Of a stretch of 64,000 bases of DNA, positions 10,836 to 21,914 are shown piece after piece. A program made the translations under genes and the position numbers. The DNA comes from Dromiciops gliroides (taxonomy: Eukaryota; Chordata; Mammalia; Microbiotheria; Microbiotheriidae). The stretch lies in contig NC_057861.1 in the NCBI RefSeq assembly GCF_019393635.1, forward strand, positions 726,446,232 through 726,510,231, in the 5' to 3' direction. Below the pieces are notes generated by a model. That model was not told the origin of the DNA. It worked only from the letters and a program-made list of their open reading frames with translations, and made no database searches. Numbering within the stretch: the stretch's first letter is position 1; every line of letters begins with the position of its first letter.

Positions 10836-11274
10836 AGCCTTAGTTGGATCTCTCCGTCTGCTGTTCATTATTTTGTTAATGAACAAAAAACCTAGTAAGA
10901 TAAATTTTGTGTTGTGGTTGTAGAATTTTTAAAACAAATTGTATATTAATAACCAGTGTTCCTTGACTACTATATCTCGCCACTTGTCAAGAGAAGTAAG
11001 TATTTTCAGATTGTGTGAGTTCCCAAGACTCATTAGGCCTCCCCTTTGTGGTGTTTGTTTGCACTGGCTAAACTTTTCAAGGGAATGGTAAATGATGTTA
11101 GTTCTTTACTTTTGCCCATTTACTATTTTTTTCCAGAATAAGTGGTTTGTTTAAATGTCAGGTTGAGATGGTCTAGTCACATGCATTGTCTTCTTTTGCA
11201 TTGTCTTTGACTCTTACTCTAAACCACCAGTGACGAAATACATACATCCAAGGATTTGAAATAACATCAGTAAC
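10836..11274. other. AT-rich intronic stretch, nothing recognised
   Basis: No repeat or exon recognised. Confidence 0.5.
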
Positions 11275-11560
11275 TTAGAGTTATGTATCTCTTTGGAGTT
11301 TACATACATTATTTCATTTATCTTTACAAGTTTGTGAGGTGATAATACAAGTCTTATCATTCACAGTTTAGAGGATAGGGAACTGAGCTTTCAGAGATAA
11401 AGTGACTTAAGTCATACATAGAGGAGGAGGAAGAGGAGGAGAAGGAACAGCTAATATTTACATAGCTCTGAAGGTTCACAAACTGCTTTACAGGCTTAAA
11501 GATCAGAGTTGAGGACAAAACTATCTCGACTCCACATTCAGTGCTTTTTCTATGACACTC
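11275..11560 (-). mobile_element. Two MIR fragments split by a GGA-rich patch
   Basis: 'CATTATTTCATTTATCTTTA' and 'GAACTGAGCTTTCAGAGATA' form one MIR. A short (GAGGAG)-like patch at 11420-11446 and a second 5' MIR block ('CAGCTAATATTTACATAG') follow. Confidence 0.6.
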
Positions 11561-11610
11561 ACCATAGTTGCCTATAGTATGGAAGCACTTATTAAGATCT
11601 AGTCAGTTTC

Positions 11611-11753
11611 CAGGGCTGCTAGGTTGTGCAGTGGATAAAGTAGTGGTCCTGGATTCAAGAGGACTTGAGTTCAAATTTGGCTTCAGACACTTGACACTTA
11701 CTAGCTGTGTGACCCTGAGCAAGTCACCTAACCCCAATTGCCCCTGCAAAAAA
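11611..11753 (+). mobile_element. Mar-1-type SINE with target duplication
   Basis: Head 'GGTTGTGCAGTGGATAAAG' and B box GAGTTCAAATTTG. Flanked by AGATYTAGTCAGTTTC at 11595-11610 and 11754-11769, one mismatch. Confidence 0.93.
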
Positions 11754-12064
11754 AGATTTAGTCAGTTTCTTAAAAATATCATTGATATGCTTGGTCTTAT
11801 CCAACACTTTCTTGGGGAATAGGAGAGGGATAGTGTGATGGCTTAGTCAGACAAATGCTTCTTAGTAAACAAGTAGTAGCACCTGAATTTGGAAAAAGGC
11901 CAAGCATATTACTCTAAAGCCATATTGACTTGATGGTCTATTGTTCTTGAAATAAGGTATGAAAATTTCTTTGTAAATTTTGAGCACCCTTTGCTTCAGT
12001 TCTTAGTAATAGTTTAATATAATTTAGGCTCTTTAAAATTTATTTTCGCCTCCCAAATATTTGA

Positions 12065-12210
12065 GAGGTAGCATTTAGAGAGCTAACCTAATATCCAGGA
12101 AAACCTGGGCCCCAGTCCATCCTCTGACTCTTGCTGGCTTAATGACTTGGTGTGAACTTCTTAACTTCTCATGATTCTAGGCAATTCTCTAAGACTCTGA
12201 GGTATGATGA
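12065..12210 (+). mobile_element. CORE-SINE fragment
   Basis: 'ACCTGGGCCCCAGTCCATCC', then 'TGACTCTTGCTGGC', resemble the CORE-SINE body. Old. Confidence 0.45.
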
Positions 12211-12439
12211 AGACATTCATTGGTAGAGGAATGTGAATTTCCCTTTTCTTCTGCTCAAAGAATTCCTAGATCACTTGGAGTTTCCTATATTAGAAAAAAT
12301 CAAAATCCTGTCTCTATTCCTTCCCCTTTTACAACCTGAGGCATGTCCTCATCAGAGAAGAGTAGCAACCATAGCTCATGCATAGGAGAATCAGTAAATG
12401 AGCAACAGATCTATAGAGGATACAAATCAAGGTGATCAG

Positions 12440-12860
12440 CCCAAGCCTGATCTGGTTTAGCACTGGCTTTACTACTAATTCACCTGAGACCATAGACATG
12501 TCACAAGGCTAGTTTTTCTGGACCTCAGATTTCTCCACCTGTAAAAACAAGGGGTTCATATTAAAGTCCCTTGCCAGGCCAACAATATCTATACATCTTA
12601 AATGATGTTGTCCTTTTAATATACTTTGATGTTTCAAACACTTTGCATACATTTGACCATCACAATCCTCTTGTGAGGTGAGTGCTATAAATATTACATT
12701 TTACAGATGAGTAAAGAAAAGATGAGTATTTTGCTCATAGTAACTCCTAACCCCATCCACTCTTGTTCTTTTCCCATCTACCCTTACTGCCCCCCTCTCC
12801 CATGCTAACAAACTTGGGATTCAAACCTTGGTCTCTCCCAGAGAGTTCTCTTTAGTGTTA
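12440..12860. mobile_element. CORE-SINE (+) followed by MIR (-)
   Basis: A plus-strand body near 12450-12600 ('GGACCTCAGATTTCTCCACC') is followed by an opposite MIR copy near 12620-12860 ('TGACCATCACAATCCTCTTG', 'TTTTACAGATGAG'). Confidence 0.5.
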
Positions 12861-13270
12861 TCTCTTTTGCTTCCCCTTCAAGAAAGACAATGATGCTTAT
12901 TTTAAACAAAATTTCACCAATATATTTAATATATTTCACCAATATATTTAAAAAATGTAAGTGGTAGGCAGGCACCCATACAGATAATTTGCCCTGAGGC
13001 CCAGTAATGCCTTTACGGATGGTGTAGTAACAGTTTCCTCCAGGTGAGGGAGAAGTTATAAAATAGCTACAGATGGAAGGTTGGACTACGATTTCCAGAA
13101 GACATGCAACTATTCTAGAACTCTGACCTTTCTTCTTCTCACATTTAGATATGCTTAAAGACTACAAAACACTTTCTTCAACTTAGAAGCTAAATTTGTT
13201 ACCATGGAAAAAGGAAAAATAAGTTGTACATAATAGAGTTGGAGTTTCATGTACACTCTATTTTGTATGT
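12861..13270. other. Intronic stretch with a short direct repeat
   Basis: The block TTTCACCAATATATTTA occurs twice near 12914-12953. Nothing else recognised. Confidence 0.5.
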
Positions 13271-13505
13271 AAGGCAGCTGGATGAATATCTGGTAAATAG
13301 AGTGCTGAGCCTAGAGTCAGCAAGACCGGAGTTCAAATACAACCTTAGACACTTACTAGTTTTGTGATTCTGGGCAATCACTTAACGTCCATCTGCCTCA
13401 GTTTCCTCATCTGTAAATAACGATAATGTAGCTCTTACCTCCCAAGGTTATTGTAAAGATAAATGAGATAATATTTTGCAAAGTGCTTTGTAAACTTTAC
13501 TTGTT
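13271..13505 (+). mobile_element. Older Mar-1/MIR-like SINE
   Basis: 'GGAGTTCAAATACAACC', 'CTCAGTTTCCTCATCTG', 'GAGATAATATTTTGCAAAGT' give head, body and tail in order. More diverged than the short Mar-1 copies. Confidence 0.7.
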
Positions 13506-14084
13506 ATAAAATGCTAGCTATGCCATATTATGTTTACATTTTGCAATGCTGTTAGGTTATAATATACCATACTATATTATGTTACATTACATTATATAAT
13601 ATTATACCACATCATATCATTATATTGTGTGATTATTTGATTTAGTGTCTGCTAATGTCAGAATTTTTAAAAGTTTTAAAACTAAAATGAAGCAATTCCC
13701 CCACGTTAATTCAATGCATGTGTTTTATAATTCTATCCTTTGTAGATGTGGAAGTTTTCATATGCATTTGATCATTGGTGTGCATTATTTACAACCTGAT
13801 TTTTGGAGATAGATTGCTGATTGTATAAAGTTTATAATCTGCTTTTCAATTATAGAAGTTTATACTTTGATCCTTAAATGCAATGTTTTTTTTCCTTTAT
13901 CTTATGTGACAATATAATAAATTCTTTTTTCTGGCATCTAGAAAAGAAAAAACCTATATTTGCCTATGCTGTGTTGATCTGGGTAGCTTAAAAAAGGATA
14001 CTCTTCTCTAGTCTGTATAAAGTGATAGATTTATTTGAACCATTCAAAGATAACAAAGACAAAGATCAAGCACTTACTAGATAT
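13506..14084. other. Very AT-rich intronic stretch
   Basis: Includes ATATT/ATTAC-rich low complexity at about 13550-13630. No exon or mobile element recognised. Confidence 0.5.
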
Positions 14085-14335
14085 ACTCAATCAATAGACA
14101 AGTATTTTTTTCAGAACCTGCTGGCACTTTGCTAAACACTAGAGATGTATTGGGGGAAAAAAAAACAACAGAACAATCCCAGCCCTCAAAGAGCTTATTG
14201 CATCTGGTGCTGCTAGGGCTGTATGCACATATATAATATAAATAAATGTAAGAGAATTTAAAGAGGTGCCTAGAATTTGGAGGAATTGGGAAAGGCCTCA
14301 TTATGGAAAGATTTTGGAGTTGTGTTTTTGCGGGG
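14085..14335 (+). mobile_element. Ancient interspersed repeat, same family as 7790
   Basis: Contains 'TGCTAAACACTAGAGATG' and 'CCCTCAAAGAGCTTATTG', blocks shared with copies at 16795, 18940 and 40976. Confidence 0.55.
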
Positions 14336-14353
14336 TTTGTAATCTCAGAATTA

Positions 14354-14610
14354 GGGTAGGTAGGTGTCACAGTGGATAGAGTTACAGCCCTAGGGTCAAG
14401 AGGATCTGAGTTCAAATCCAGCCTCAGATACTTACTAACTGTGTGGCCCTGGGCAAGTCACTTAATCCTCTTTGCCCCCATTTCTTATCTGTAAAATAAG
14501 CGGGAGAAGGAAATGCCAAACCACTTCAGTATCTTTCCCCTCCAAAAACCAAAAAACCAGAAAGGGTGGCAAAGAGCTGGACACGATTCATTGACTAAAC
14601 AACAACAAAG
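14354..14610 (+). mobile_element. Long Mar-1 SINE with RTE-type tail
   Basis: Head, B box GAGTTCAAATCC, body, then tail with 'GGAGAAGGAAATGCCAAACC' and ending CTAAACAACAACAAAG. Flanked by CTCARAATTA at 14344-14353 and 14611-14620. Confidence 0.9.
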
Positions 14611-14862
14611 CTCAAAATTAAGAAAGACAAAATAATGATCTACCTGTTTCTTTAACTTGATCATATCTATTTTGATATACCTGTCATCATTTATAATTTT
14701 GGTATATATTTTGGTACACCTTGTCATCATCTATACTTTATAGATTTTCCTTTCATGTTGGTAGATTTATTAGATTCGCTCAAAAGATTAAGAAAAATAT
14801 AAATTCGTTTTCTTTTCCTCCCTCAAAATTCACCTGTGACTGTGTTTTATGTTTATTTCTAG

Positions 14863-14968
14863 GTTCCATTTTTTGGGAAGAAGAAGCATCCACACCTGTC
14901 CTTGCCTGCCTGGGTTGGCCTGTGTACGGACTACATTTAACCGATTTCGATGTTTACCCAGGAAATAA
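14863..14968 (+). CDS. PROK2: PROK2 last coding exon, with an apparent one-base frame break
   Basis: The acceptor ends TTTATTTCTAG. The exon opens GTTCCATTTTTTGGG (VPFFG), identical to the human start, and joins exon 2 in phase 0. Near 14878-14893 the sequence reads GGGAAGAAGAAGCATCCAC, one base longer than the human pattern (GGG, three codons, CAT, CAC). After it the +1 frame reads [21 protein letters not shown] and ends LPRK with TAA at 14966-14968, close to human [19 protein letters not shown]. This half holds the last four conserved cysteines. Taken literally, the spliced frame would run to a TAA at 14938 and lose all four. Because both sides of the break are conserved, either the extra base is an assembly error or it is a recent lesion. 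Amino acids downstream differ from human at few positions, which argues against a long-dead gene. Confidence 0.88.
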
Positions 14969-16790
14969 TGATCACTTTTGAAATGGAATCAGTTAAATGT
15001 GAAGAGCAACTTAATATATTTAACATTTTCCTTTTGATTGTAATGAACAGTAATATGCCAGAAAAAAGTCCTATACTTTCTCCCTTTAAAGCATCAAAAA
15101 TAACTATATCTAGCCTTAAGTAATATTGTTTAGACTTGATTTGAAAATGAATGGGTTTTTTTTCATGGAGATTTCATTTTAATAGAAATGTTGAAGTAAC
15201 AGTATTATGGACTAGATTTTCTTCTATGTGTTCATTGTGTCTTATAAAACTAATGTCAGAGTCTCTACTGAAAAGAAGAGAAGGAAAATTGTGATCTAGT
15301 GTAACCCAGTCAGAGAACAGTTCTAGTGTATAACTGCATCAGTTTCTGGGAGTCCCTAGGCCAGGTGGAGAAGTTGTGTCTCTCCACATGACTGTGATTC
15401 CCAGAAGTCTATGCAGGTATCCAAGAACTTTGCCAGACCTGCAGGCAAGTTGGCTTCAATTCAGAGCTATAGTAACTGTCAGGTTGAAGCTTTTTTTTTT
15501 TTAAAGATTTTCCCATTTCCTTCATCACAGTTTCTGCAATAGATAGACACGTTTTTGTTCTGTATCTCTCAAATCGCCAAATACACCAAATCCCACCTTA
15601 ACTATGACCTAATCTCATGGCTCATTCTTCTCCTGATCCCTTATCACCCTACTTGGATTCCTAAGCTGGCATTTACCAAATGTTCTGGAAGAATGCCACC
15701 AAAGGTGGACAAAAGTTAGCTGGCAAAGTTAGAAACGATTTTCTAACTCCACAGCTTTCCTTCGGGAAAAGTCTCAAAAAAAAAAGGCAAAAAAGGTGTT
15801 ATTACCTTCAATCGAGCTAACACCACATGTAATGAAGATGTATTGCCACTATCTGTCTGAACCAGGGAGCAGCAAGTCCTGCTATTAGAGAGATGTAAGA
15901 GCAGACAGAGTAGTGAACCAAATTATATTTTTAGTTGTCCCATAAAGCCTTTTCCCCCTCATACAGAATTTCATTTTATGATTGTGAAATTTAGATATAC
16001 CATCGAATATACCATCAAAGAGGAAGAATTTATTTTAATCTGGCATAAAACTACTTACACATTTGAAATAATATGTATTAACATGCCACTTGTATTTATT
16101 TGAAACTTAAAGTTTATTGTAATGGGTTGCTCAATATCTTGTCATTTGTACCTGTATTGATATTGCTGCATAAAAATTCTGTATCAGAATAATGACAGAG
16201 TACTTGTATATCATTTGACTTTAATATTATAGTCCTTATTTTTGTCACAATGGTCTCAGTTTTTATTCCCCATAAGTGATATAATTTCTAAAGAGATCAC
16301 ACTCCAAATCAAATGAAGCCTAATAAGCTGGTAAAAATAGAGCTATTTAGTCTACATACATTTGAACTTATGCCAAATGAAATTGTACTAGTATATATTT
16401 CAGAAACATTCAAAAACAAGCCCGATATGCAAGTAAATGTGGCAGTGGAACTTAAGGGAAAATCATGACATGCATAAAAGGTTGTAATTAGGAATGAATT
16501 AATAGAATTTCACTGTGTATTAAGTACAATTGATTATATATAGATGCACACAAACAACATTTTTAAAGATACAAAGTCTACATAAATTCTGCAAGATCGG
16601 AGAAAAACGCAAATCGGCTGTATTGTGTGTGAATGCATGTTGCCTTAAGCAAACTACAAAATTTACTTAAATTAGTAAAACTGACTGAAGTTCACCCACT
16701 ATGAGGTAGAAAAATATTCATGACTTTAGAGCCTTCTCCATTCTTTACAGAAACAGAGCCTGCAGTTCCAAATTATGTATATTTTATCTA
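14969..16790 (+). other. PROK2: Probable PROK2 3' UTR and downstream unique sequence
   Basis: Follows the PROK2 stop and contains no recognised mobile element, unlike the DNA around it. AT-rich. I saw no AATAAA before 16500; an ATTAAA lies near 16814. The extent of the UTR is inferred from position and lack of repeats. Confidence 0.45.
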
Positions 16791-16794
16791 CTTT

Positions 16795-17110
16795 ATCCAA
16801 TAAGCATTAATACATTAAAATTAGTTATTGTTTACGGAATGCCAAAGCAATGTGATCCGGGCACTGGGGATACAAAAAGAAGCAGATAGTCCCTGCCTTT
16901 AGGAAGCTTAGATTCTAATGGGGGAGAAAATAGAAATTGGAAAGTGGTGACTGGGACAGGGTTTTATACCTTCTAATGTCATGGGCAATCTTTGGAGTCG
17001 TGGAGGAAATGGGCTGATCCCCTTTCAAGGAGCAATAGCAGTACTGATTTCTTTATGGTTCCAGAACTATAAAGGTCAGGGGAGAACTGGAATGCACGTA
17101 AGGGCAGTGA
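16795..17110 (+). mobile_element. Ancient interspersed repeat, same family as 7790
   Basis: 'GGGCACTGGGGATACAAAAA', 'GTCCCTGCCTTTAGGAAGC', 'TAATGGGGGAGAAAATAG' are the recurrent blocks. Confidence 0.6.
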
Positions 17111-17171
17111 GAAGATGGCTGGGGACAAAGTAAATTATACTTCCAAAATTGTCACTTTGAAATAAACATCA

Positions 17172-17315
17172 GGGGCAGCTAGGTGGCACAGTGGATAAAG
17201 CATTGGCCCTGCATTCAGGAGGACCTGAGTTCAAATCTGGCCCCAGACACTTGACAATTACTAGTTGTGTGACCTTGGGCAAGTCACTTAACCCTCTTTG
17301 CCCCATTAAAAAAAA
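17172..17315 (+). mobile_element. Mar-1-type SINE with exact target duplication
   Basis: Head GGGGCAGCTAGGTGGCACAG, B box GAGTTCAAATC, A-rich tail. Flanked by GAAATAAACATCA at 17159-17171 and 17316-17328. Confidence 0.95.
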
Positions 17316-17328
17316 GAAATAAACATCA

Positions 17329-18488
17329 AATTTGGTTTCCCTATGGAGTTAACTGCACTCACCCATCTGCAGTAGAGAAACTCCCAATAGGAAAATGTTC
17401 ACTCTTCCAGGGACTAGTGTTTGGTCTAGGGGGCAAGATGGCAAGTAGGACCATGCTTATGGTGTTATAAATATAAAGATTCATTCAGAAATAGACTCTT
17501 TCTATCTACAGGAAGGAGCTTCTTGGGTAATATAGTCCATTTTGTGCTTAGTTTCAGTATGTATCAGAAGTACATTTCCCAGTACATTGACTCAAGTTTG
17601 AGCAGATGACACTAAGTGTATATTAAGCAAGGGTTAAAGTAATCTACTAATTTAGAGTTTCTTTCTAAATTTCTAAATTAATTGCCTGAGTTTATAAAAT
17701 CCTCTATAAAATGTTTTTTATATATTAGTAGAAACATAGAGAGTAAAACACAAATTTTCCTTGTTTAGATTATATAATGAACCCTTAGAGAACTTTCCTA
17801 TACCATGCCCAACCCAACCAATAAAAGCTTTTGTAAACTTGTAAAATAGCCTACAATTTCACATAGTTTTATGTGTACACAACATAAAGGTTTGCACCAT
17901 AGTGCAATAAATTCAAGACTGTTCATAATCATTCAAGTTAAAAGCAGATGGGAGGCAGCAGGGGAAATTTTAGGTGTTTTACTTAATTTCTTCATAGTAG
18001 CAACATTCAAAAACTTATTCATGAATTAAAAACCTATATATGTCATATATGCATATGGCTTAGCACACATGTGTATATGTGTATTCACACATACTTACAC
18101 ATAAGTTGTTTATTCACTACGTTATTTTATTCTAGAGAGAAACGACACATGAAAACCATAGTTACAAGCTCACATTAACATAAAGAAGCAACTATAATGA
18201 AGTCAACAGTTATTAATATGCAAAGGTACATAATTTTAAAAGACAGTAAAGGGTAGCAACAGATTGGATTACCTTTGCTTCATACACATATACATGGCTG
18301 TGTACATATATGTGTTACATGTGTGTCTACACATACACAAATTTATTTATATTATATTTATTTATGTATATTTGTAGGTATATGAACTTTGACTCAAAGT
18401 ACATGATAAAAATGAGTTGATATGGGTTGGGTTTTCCACCTTCTCTAATGGTCTCTCTGTAAGGCCATATTTACAGAAAATCAAATTT
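17329..18488. other. Intergenic AT-rich stretch, alternating purine-pyrimidine patches
   Basis: CATATA/TGTATG-rich patches at about 18030-18110 and 18275-18380. No coding sequence or mobile element recognised. Confidence 0.5.
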
Positions 18489-18503
18489 GGTATATGATTA
18501 TTA

Positions 18504-18643
18504 TAATTTTTTTGTGGGGCAATGAAGGTTAAGTGACTTGCCCAGGGTCAGACAGCTAGTAAGTATGTCAAGTGCCAGTTTTGAACTCAGGTGCTCCCGA
18601 ATCCAGGGCTGGTGATTTATCCACTGCACCACCTAGCTGCCCT
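18504..18643 (-). mobile_element. Mar-1-type SINE with exact target duplication
   Basis: Complement carries the tRNA head and B box. Flanked by GGTATATGATTATTA at 18489-18503 and 18644-18658. Confidence 0.95.
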
Positions 18644-18680
18644 GGTATATGATTATTAAAGTAAGGTTGGCTGGGCACTT

Positions 18681-18732
18681 AAATTTGTATTATGAAATAA
18701 TACTCCAAATTTGTATTATGAAATAAAACTCC
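18681..18732. repeat. Tandem duplication, 26-base unit, two copies
   Basis: Units at 18681-18706 and 18707-18732 begin AAATTTGTATTATGAAATAA and differ at one position. A recent local duplication. Confidence 0.9.
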
Positions 18733-18939
18733 AAACAAATATCTTTAGCAGAGTTTCTGATTAAAATTATCACAAGGGAGAATGTTTACTATTTCTAAAT
18801 ATTAAGGGATACATATTAAGGATCTATGGATCCTTATGGAAATGGGTTTTGATTTCTCCAAATATTTATTGGCCTTCCTGATGCAGGCAATTAGTTTTTG
18901 TTTTTATCATCCTTTTTAAAGAACTATTTGCTACCATGC

Positions 18940-19062
18940 CAGTCAATCAATATTTATTAAGCACCTACTATATGCCAGGCACTATGCTAATCTCTGAGGA
19001 TAGAACAAAAGCAAAAAATAATCTCTACTCTTGAGGAGCTCACAATCTAATGGAAACTTTTA
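18940..19062 (+). mobile_element. Ancient interspersed repeat, same family as 7790
   Basis: 'AAGCACCTACTATATGCCAG' followed by 'CTTGAGGAGCTCACAATC'. Confidence 0.6.
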
Positions 19063-21724
19063 GGTCAAAGCTACCTACCACAAGCCATCACACGTGAGTG
19101 GAGGACCTTATCCTCAATTTTAATTTTTGTATTTGTGAAATCTTCATAAAATAAATGATTCGTAATCTTCAGGTTTAGTCCAGCCTTCCCCATGTATCTA
19201 CTCAAAAAGTTTTTTTTTAAAACTATTTTTTAAAGATCTTATTTAGTCCCCCCCCCACACACACACACATAATAATTTCCTAGTTACAATGGTTTCTAGC
19301 ATTTTCTTAGAGTGGTTAAAAACTAGGAATCACTTTAGAATATTTCATCATACTTTTGGTATTTAAAAGGGCAACTTAATAAAATCTAGTACTGATCTGA
19401 AGATTAGGATGGTTTTACCTTTAGCATTTTAGAATAATACTTCAGGTAAAATTCCCTCAAGGAAAACAATATTTTAAAACAGCCGATTTGTACCACTGTT
19501 CTACAACATGGCCCACTGTAGGAACCACTAGTATTCCTTCTCTTCAGATATCACAAAGTTAGTCACTTCTCAATCACATTTACCTTGAACGGGCTTTACC
19601 TCTTGCTGCACTAACAAAATACTCATTTCCTAAATTAAATGCAACTTTTACATGGCTTTGATCTTTATTGATTTTTATTCAGTTGAGAACACCACTTTTC
19701 CTTGTCTGCTCATTACACTTATAAGTTTCAGGCATCTTGAGTCCATTTTCCACAATTACCTCCTCCAAAAACACCCCTGTAACTGGACCCTGGATTTATA
19801 TTTTGTATTACTTGTAGAATTCCTGTTTTATGAGATATCAGTTCAATAACTGAAATCCCAGCACTTACAGTCCCCTTTTTCATGATTTAGGCTAAATTTA
19901 TTTCTTATTTCATGCATAGCACATGTATTATTTATCTCCTTGTATTCTTTACCCAATCATCCTCTCGTTCACCACCTTTCCAGTTTATGCAGCATCTATG
20001 TTTATACATGTCTTATAATTGCAGCAATTACCCCCTTGCCTCATCAGGTTCCGTCACATCCTCTTTAAAAGTGCTCTATTCAAGCAAAACCTTCTGCTTT
20101 TGTATTTTTAATTAGGGTTATGGAGCATTATATAGTATTTAGTTCATCAAACAAAGAGCCAGAAATCCCAAGTTCTATTCCAAGCTTTGTGACTGCCTCC
20201 ACATAAACATTTATCTATTCTCCATCTAGAAAATGAAGATTATATAGTATTTTCCAATGCTCTTGAGATTTTCAAATGAAAGTTACAAAGAAAGTGATGG
20301 ACCATTTGGGTTTGTGAAGAAAGGCTTTTGTTCTCAATTGATAACTTCATTTGTTTGTTAAACAGGTAAGGTTGCTATGTCAGTTACTAAGCAAAAATAA
20401 TTCTATTTGGAGTCTTCATTTGACTCAAATTATTCTTCATACATAAAAACAATTTAAAATAATTATAAAGAAATTAATCAAATATGAAATATAATTGTGA
20501 CATTTTATTATTACATATTTGAAAATTACAATCTGAGTTGCTTTTATGGTTTATTAGCCACCTAAAATACTAATTTGTAAACTAAAGTTCTTCTGAAATA
20601 TGTACATCAATTTCATCTACATAATGGGGTTGTTTTGAAAAAAAACTTTTATGGCAAGAAAAAATAGTATGATATATAATTACTTGTGGTTTGAAGGATT
20701 TGAATATAATAATAATTTCTCCCCCTACTGCATGAGGAAATCATGTCATGGGCCTCTAAGTTTAATGGATCCAGTTTTCATCTTGTTTCCTTCTGAAATA
20801 ACCTGAACTTTTTTCATTTTTCCACAGGTGAGGGAAAGGAGCAAGTAAGGAGCCTGCCACCTTAGGAAAAAGACTTCATAGACATGGCACCAGACTCCTT
20901 GGTGAAAGTAGTTCATTCCTGACAAGGAGAATAACTCTTTGTAAATCTCATTCATTTGTCCCAATGAATTACACTTGAGAAAAGGAATAGAACCAAAGCA
21001 AAGGTAGGGGTAGGGTTGGGGGTGGAGCAGAACAAAGAACTTTGCTGCTACCATCATCCAGCTGTGGTGATTGAACCATAAGACACATTTGTATGTTGGG
21101 TCAGTTGAGACCAACATTTCATGGTGCATGAGATGTGACTGAAAAATAACTTTAATGTATACAGTTCTTTCTTTACAGTAATGCTTGGAAGAAAATATCA
21201 TTATCATCTTAGTGCAAGAATTATTCCTATTTTACAGGGAGGGCACAGATTCAGAAGGCACAAATGATGTCTTGGTCAAGGTCATACAGCTATATTACTT
21301 GATTCTGAATGGACCACTTTACATAGTACCTTCAATAATAAGGCTGATTTTCTCCCCAAACCAAACATTGGCCCTTACAAAGCCAAAAGTATATTGCCCT
21401 TCAAATTAGTCACTCTGGGAGGCTATACAGGTATTCTGAGAATTTTCCATTGCTCAAAACATTGGAGTTCTTTTGAATTATCTTTAGGTACAATTTATGA
21501 GCTACTGAGAGGTCTTTTTTTATTACTTTAAAGTCACAGTTCATTTTTTTTAGCATAAACAGTCACACAGGCTTGGTTCTGCCTGACATTTAACTGCTTA
21601 CAAAAATAAAATTAATCCCCAAACTCTCAACACCTTCAAGTCTCCAAGGGATGACCTGAAGCAAATTCACCTCAGAGCTAGGTCATTCACAGGGGGTGCA
21701 AATGATATAACTAAAGAATAAACC
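19063..21724. other. Intergenic stretch, mostly unrecognised
   Basis: Contains a C-run with (AC)n at 19246-19269 and a weak CORE-SINE-like trace at about 20125-20280. A 153-codon minus-strand open frame at 20746-21207 resembles no family I know. No gene is supported. Confidence 0.4.
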
Positions 21725-21850
21725 AATAATAGTTCACATTTAACAAGCTTAAAGTTTACAGTGCCTTTACATATTTTATCTCATTCAATTCCTACTACAA
21801 CCCTCTGAAGTAGATACTGCCATTACCCCACTGTATATGCGAGGATGTGC
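21725..21850 (-). mobile_element. MIR fragment
   Basis: 'TTACATATTTTATCTCATTC', 'CTACTACAACCCTCTGAAGT', 'ATTACCCCACTG' in MIR order. Confidence 0.7.
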
Positions 21851-21914
21851 CTGTGTTGTGCCCATATGGATTTGTCCAGATGTGGCTCATAGAAATGTGT
21901 GAATACAGGAGACA

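Larger units (their letters stand above)
1252..14862 (+). other. PROK2: PROK2 intron between exon 2 and last coding exon
   Basis: Donor GTTAGT at 1252 pairs with an acceptor ending TTTATTTCTAG at 14862. The intron is 13.6 kb and filled with SINE, MIR, CR1, L2 and LTR fossils listed separately. Human PROK2 has an optional 21-residue basic exon here (the long isoform); I did not recognise a counterpart by reading. Confidence 0.8.

Noticed and set aside
14721-14981. 86-codon frame across the PROK2 last exon
   Set aside because: It starts in the intron and reads the exon in the third frame, giving none of the conserved cysteines.
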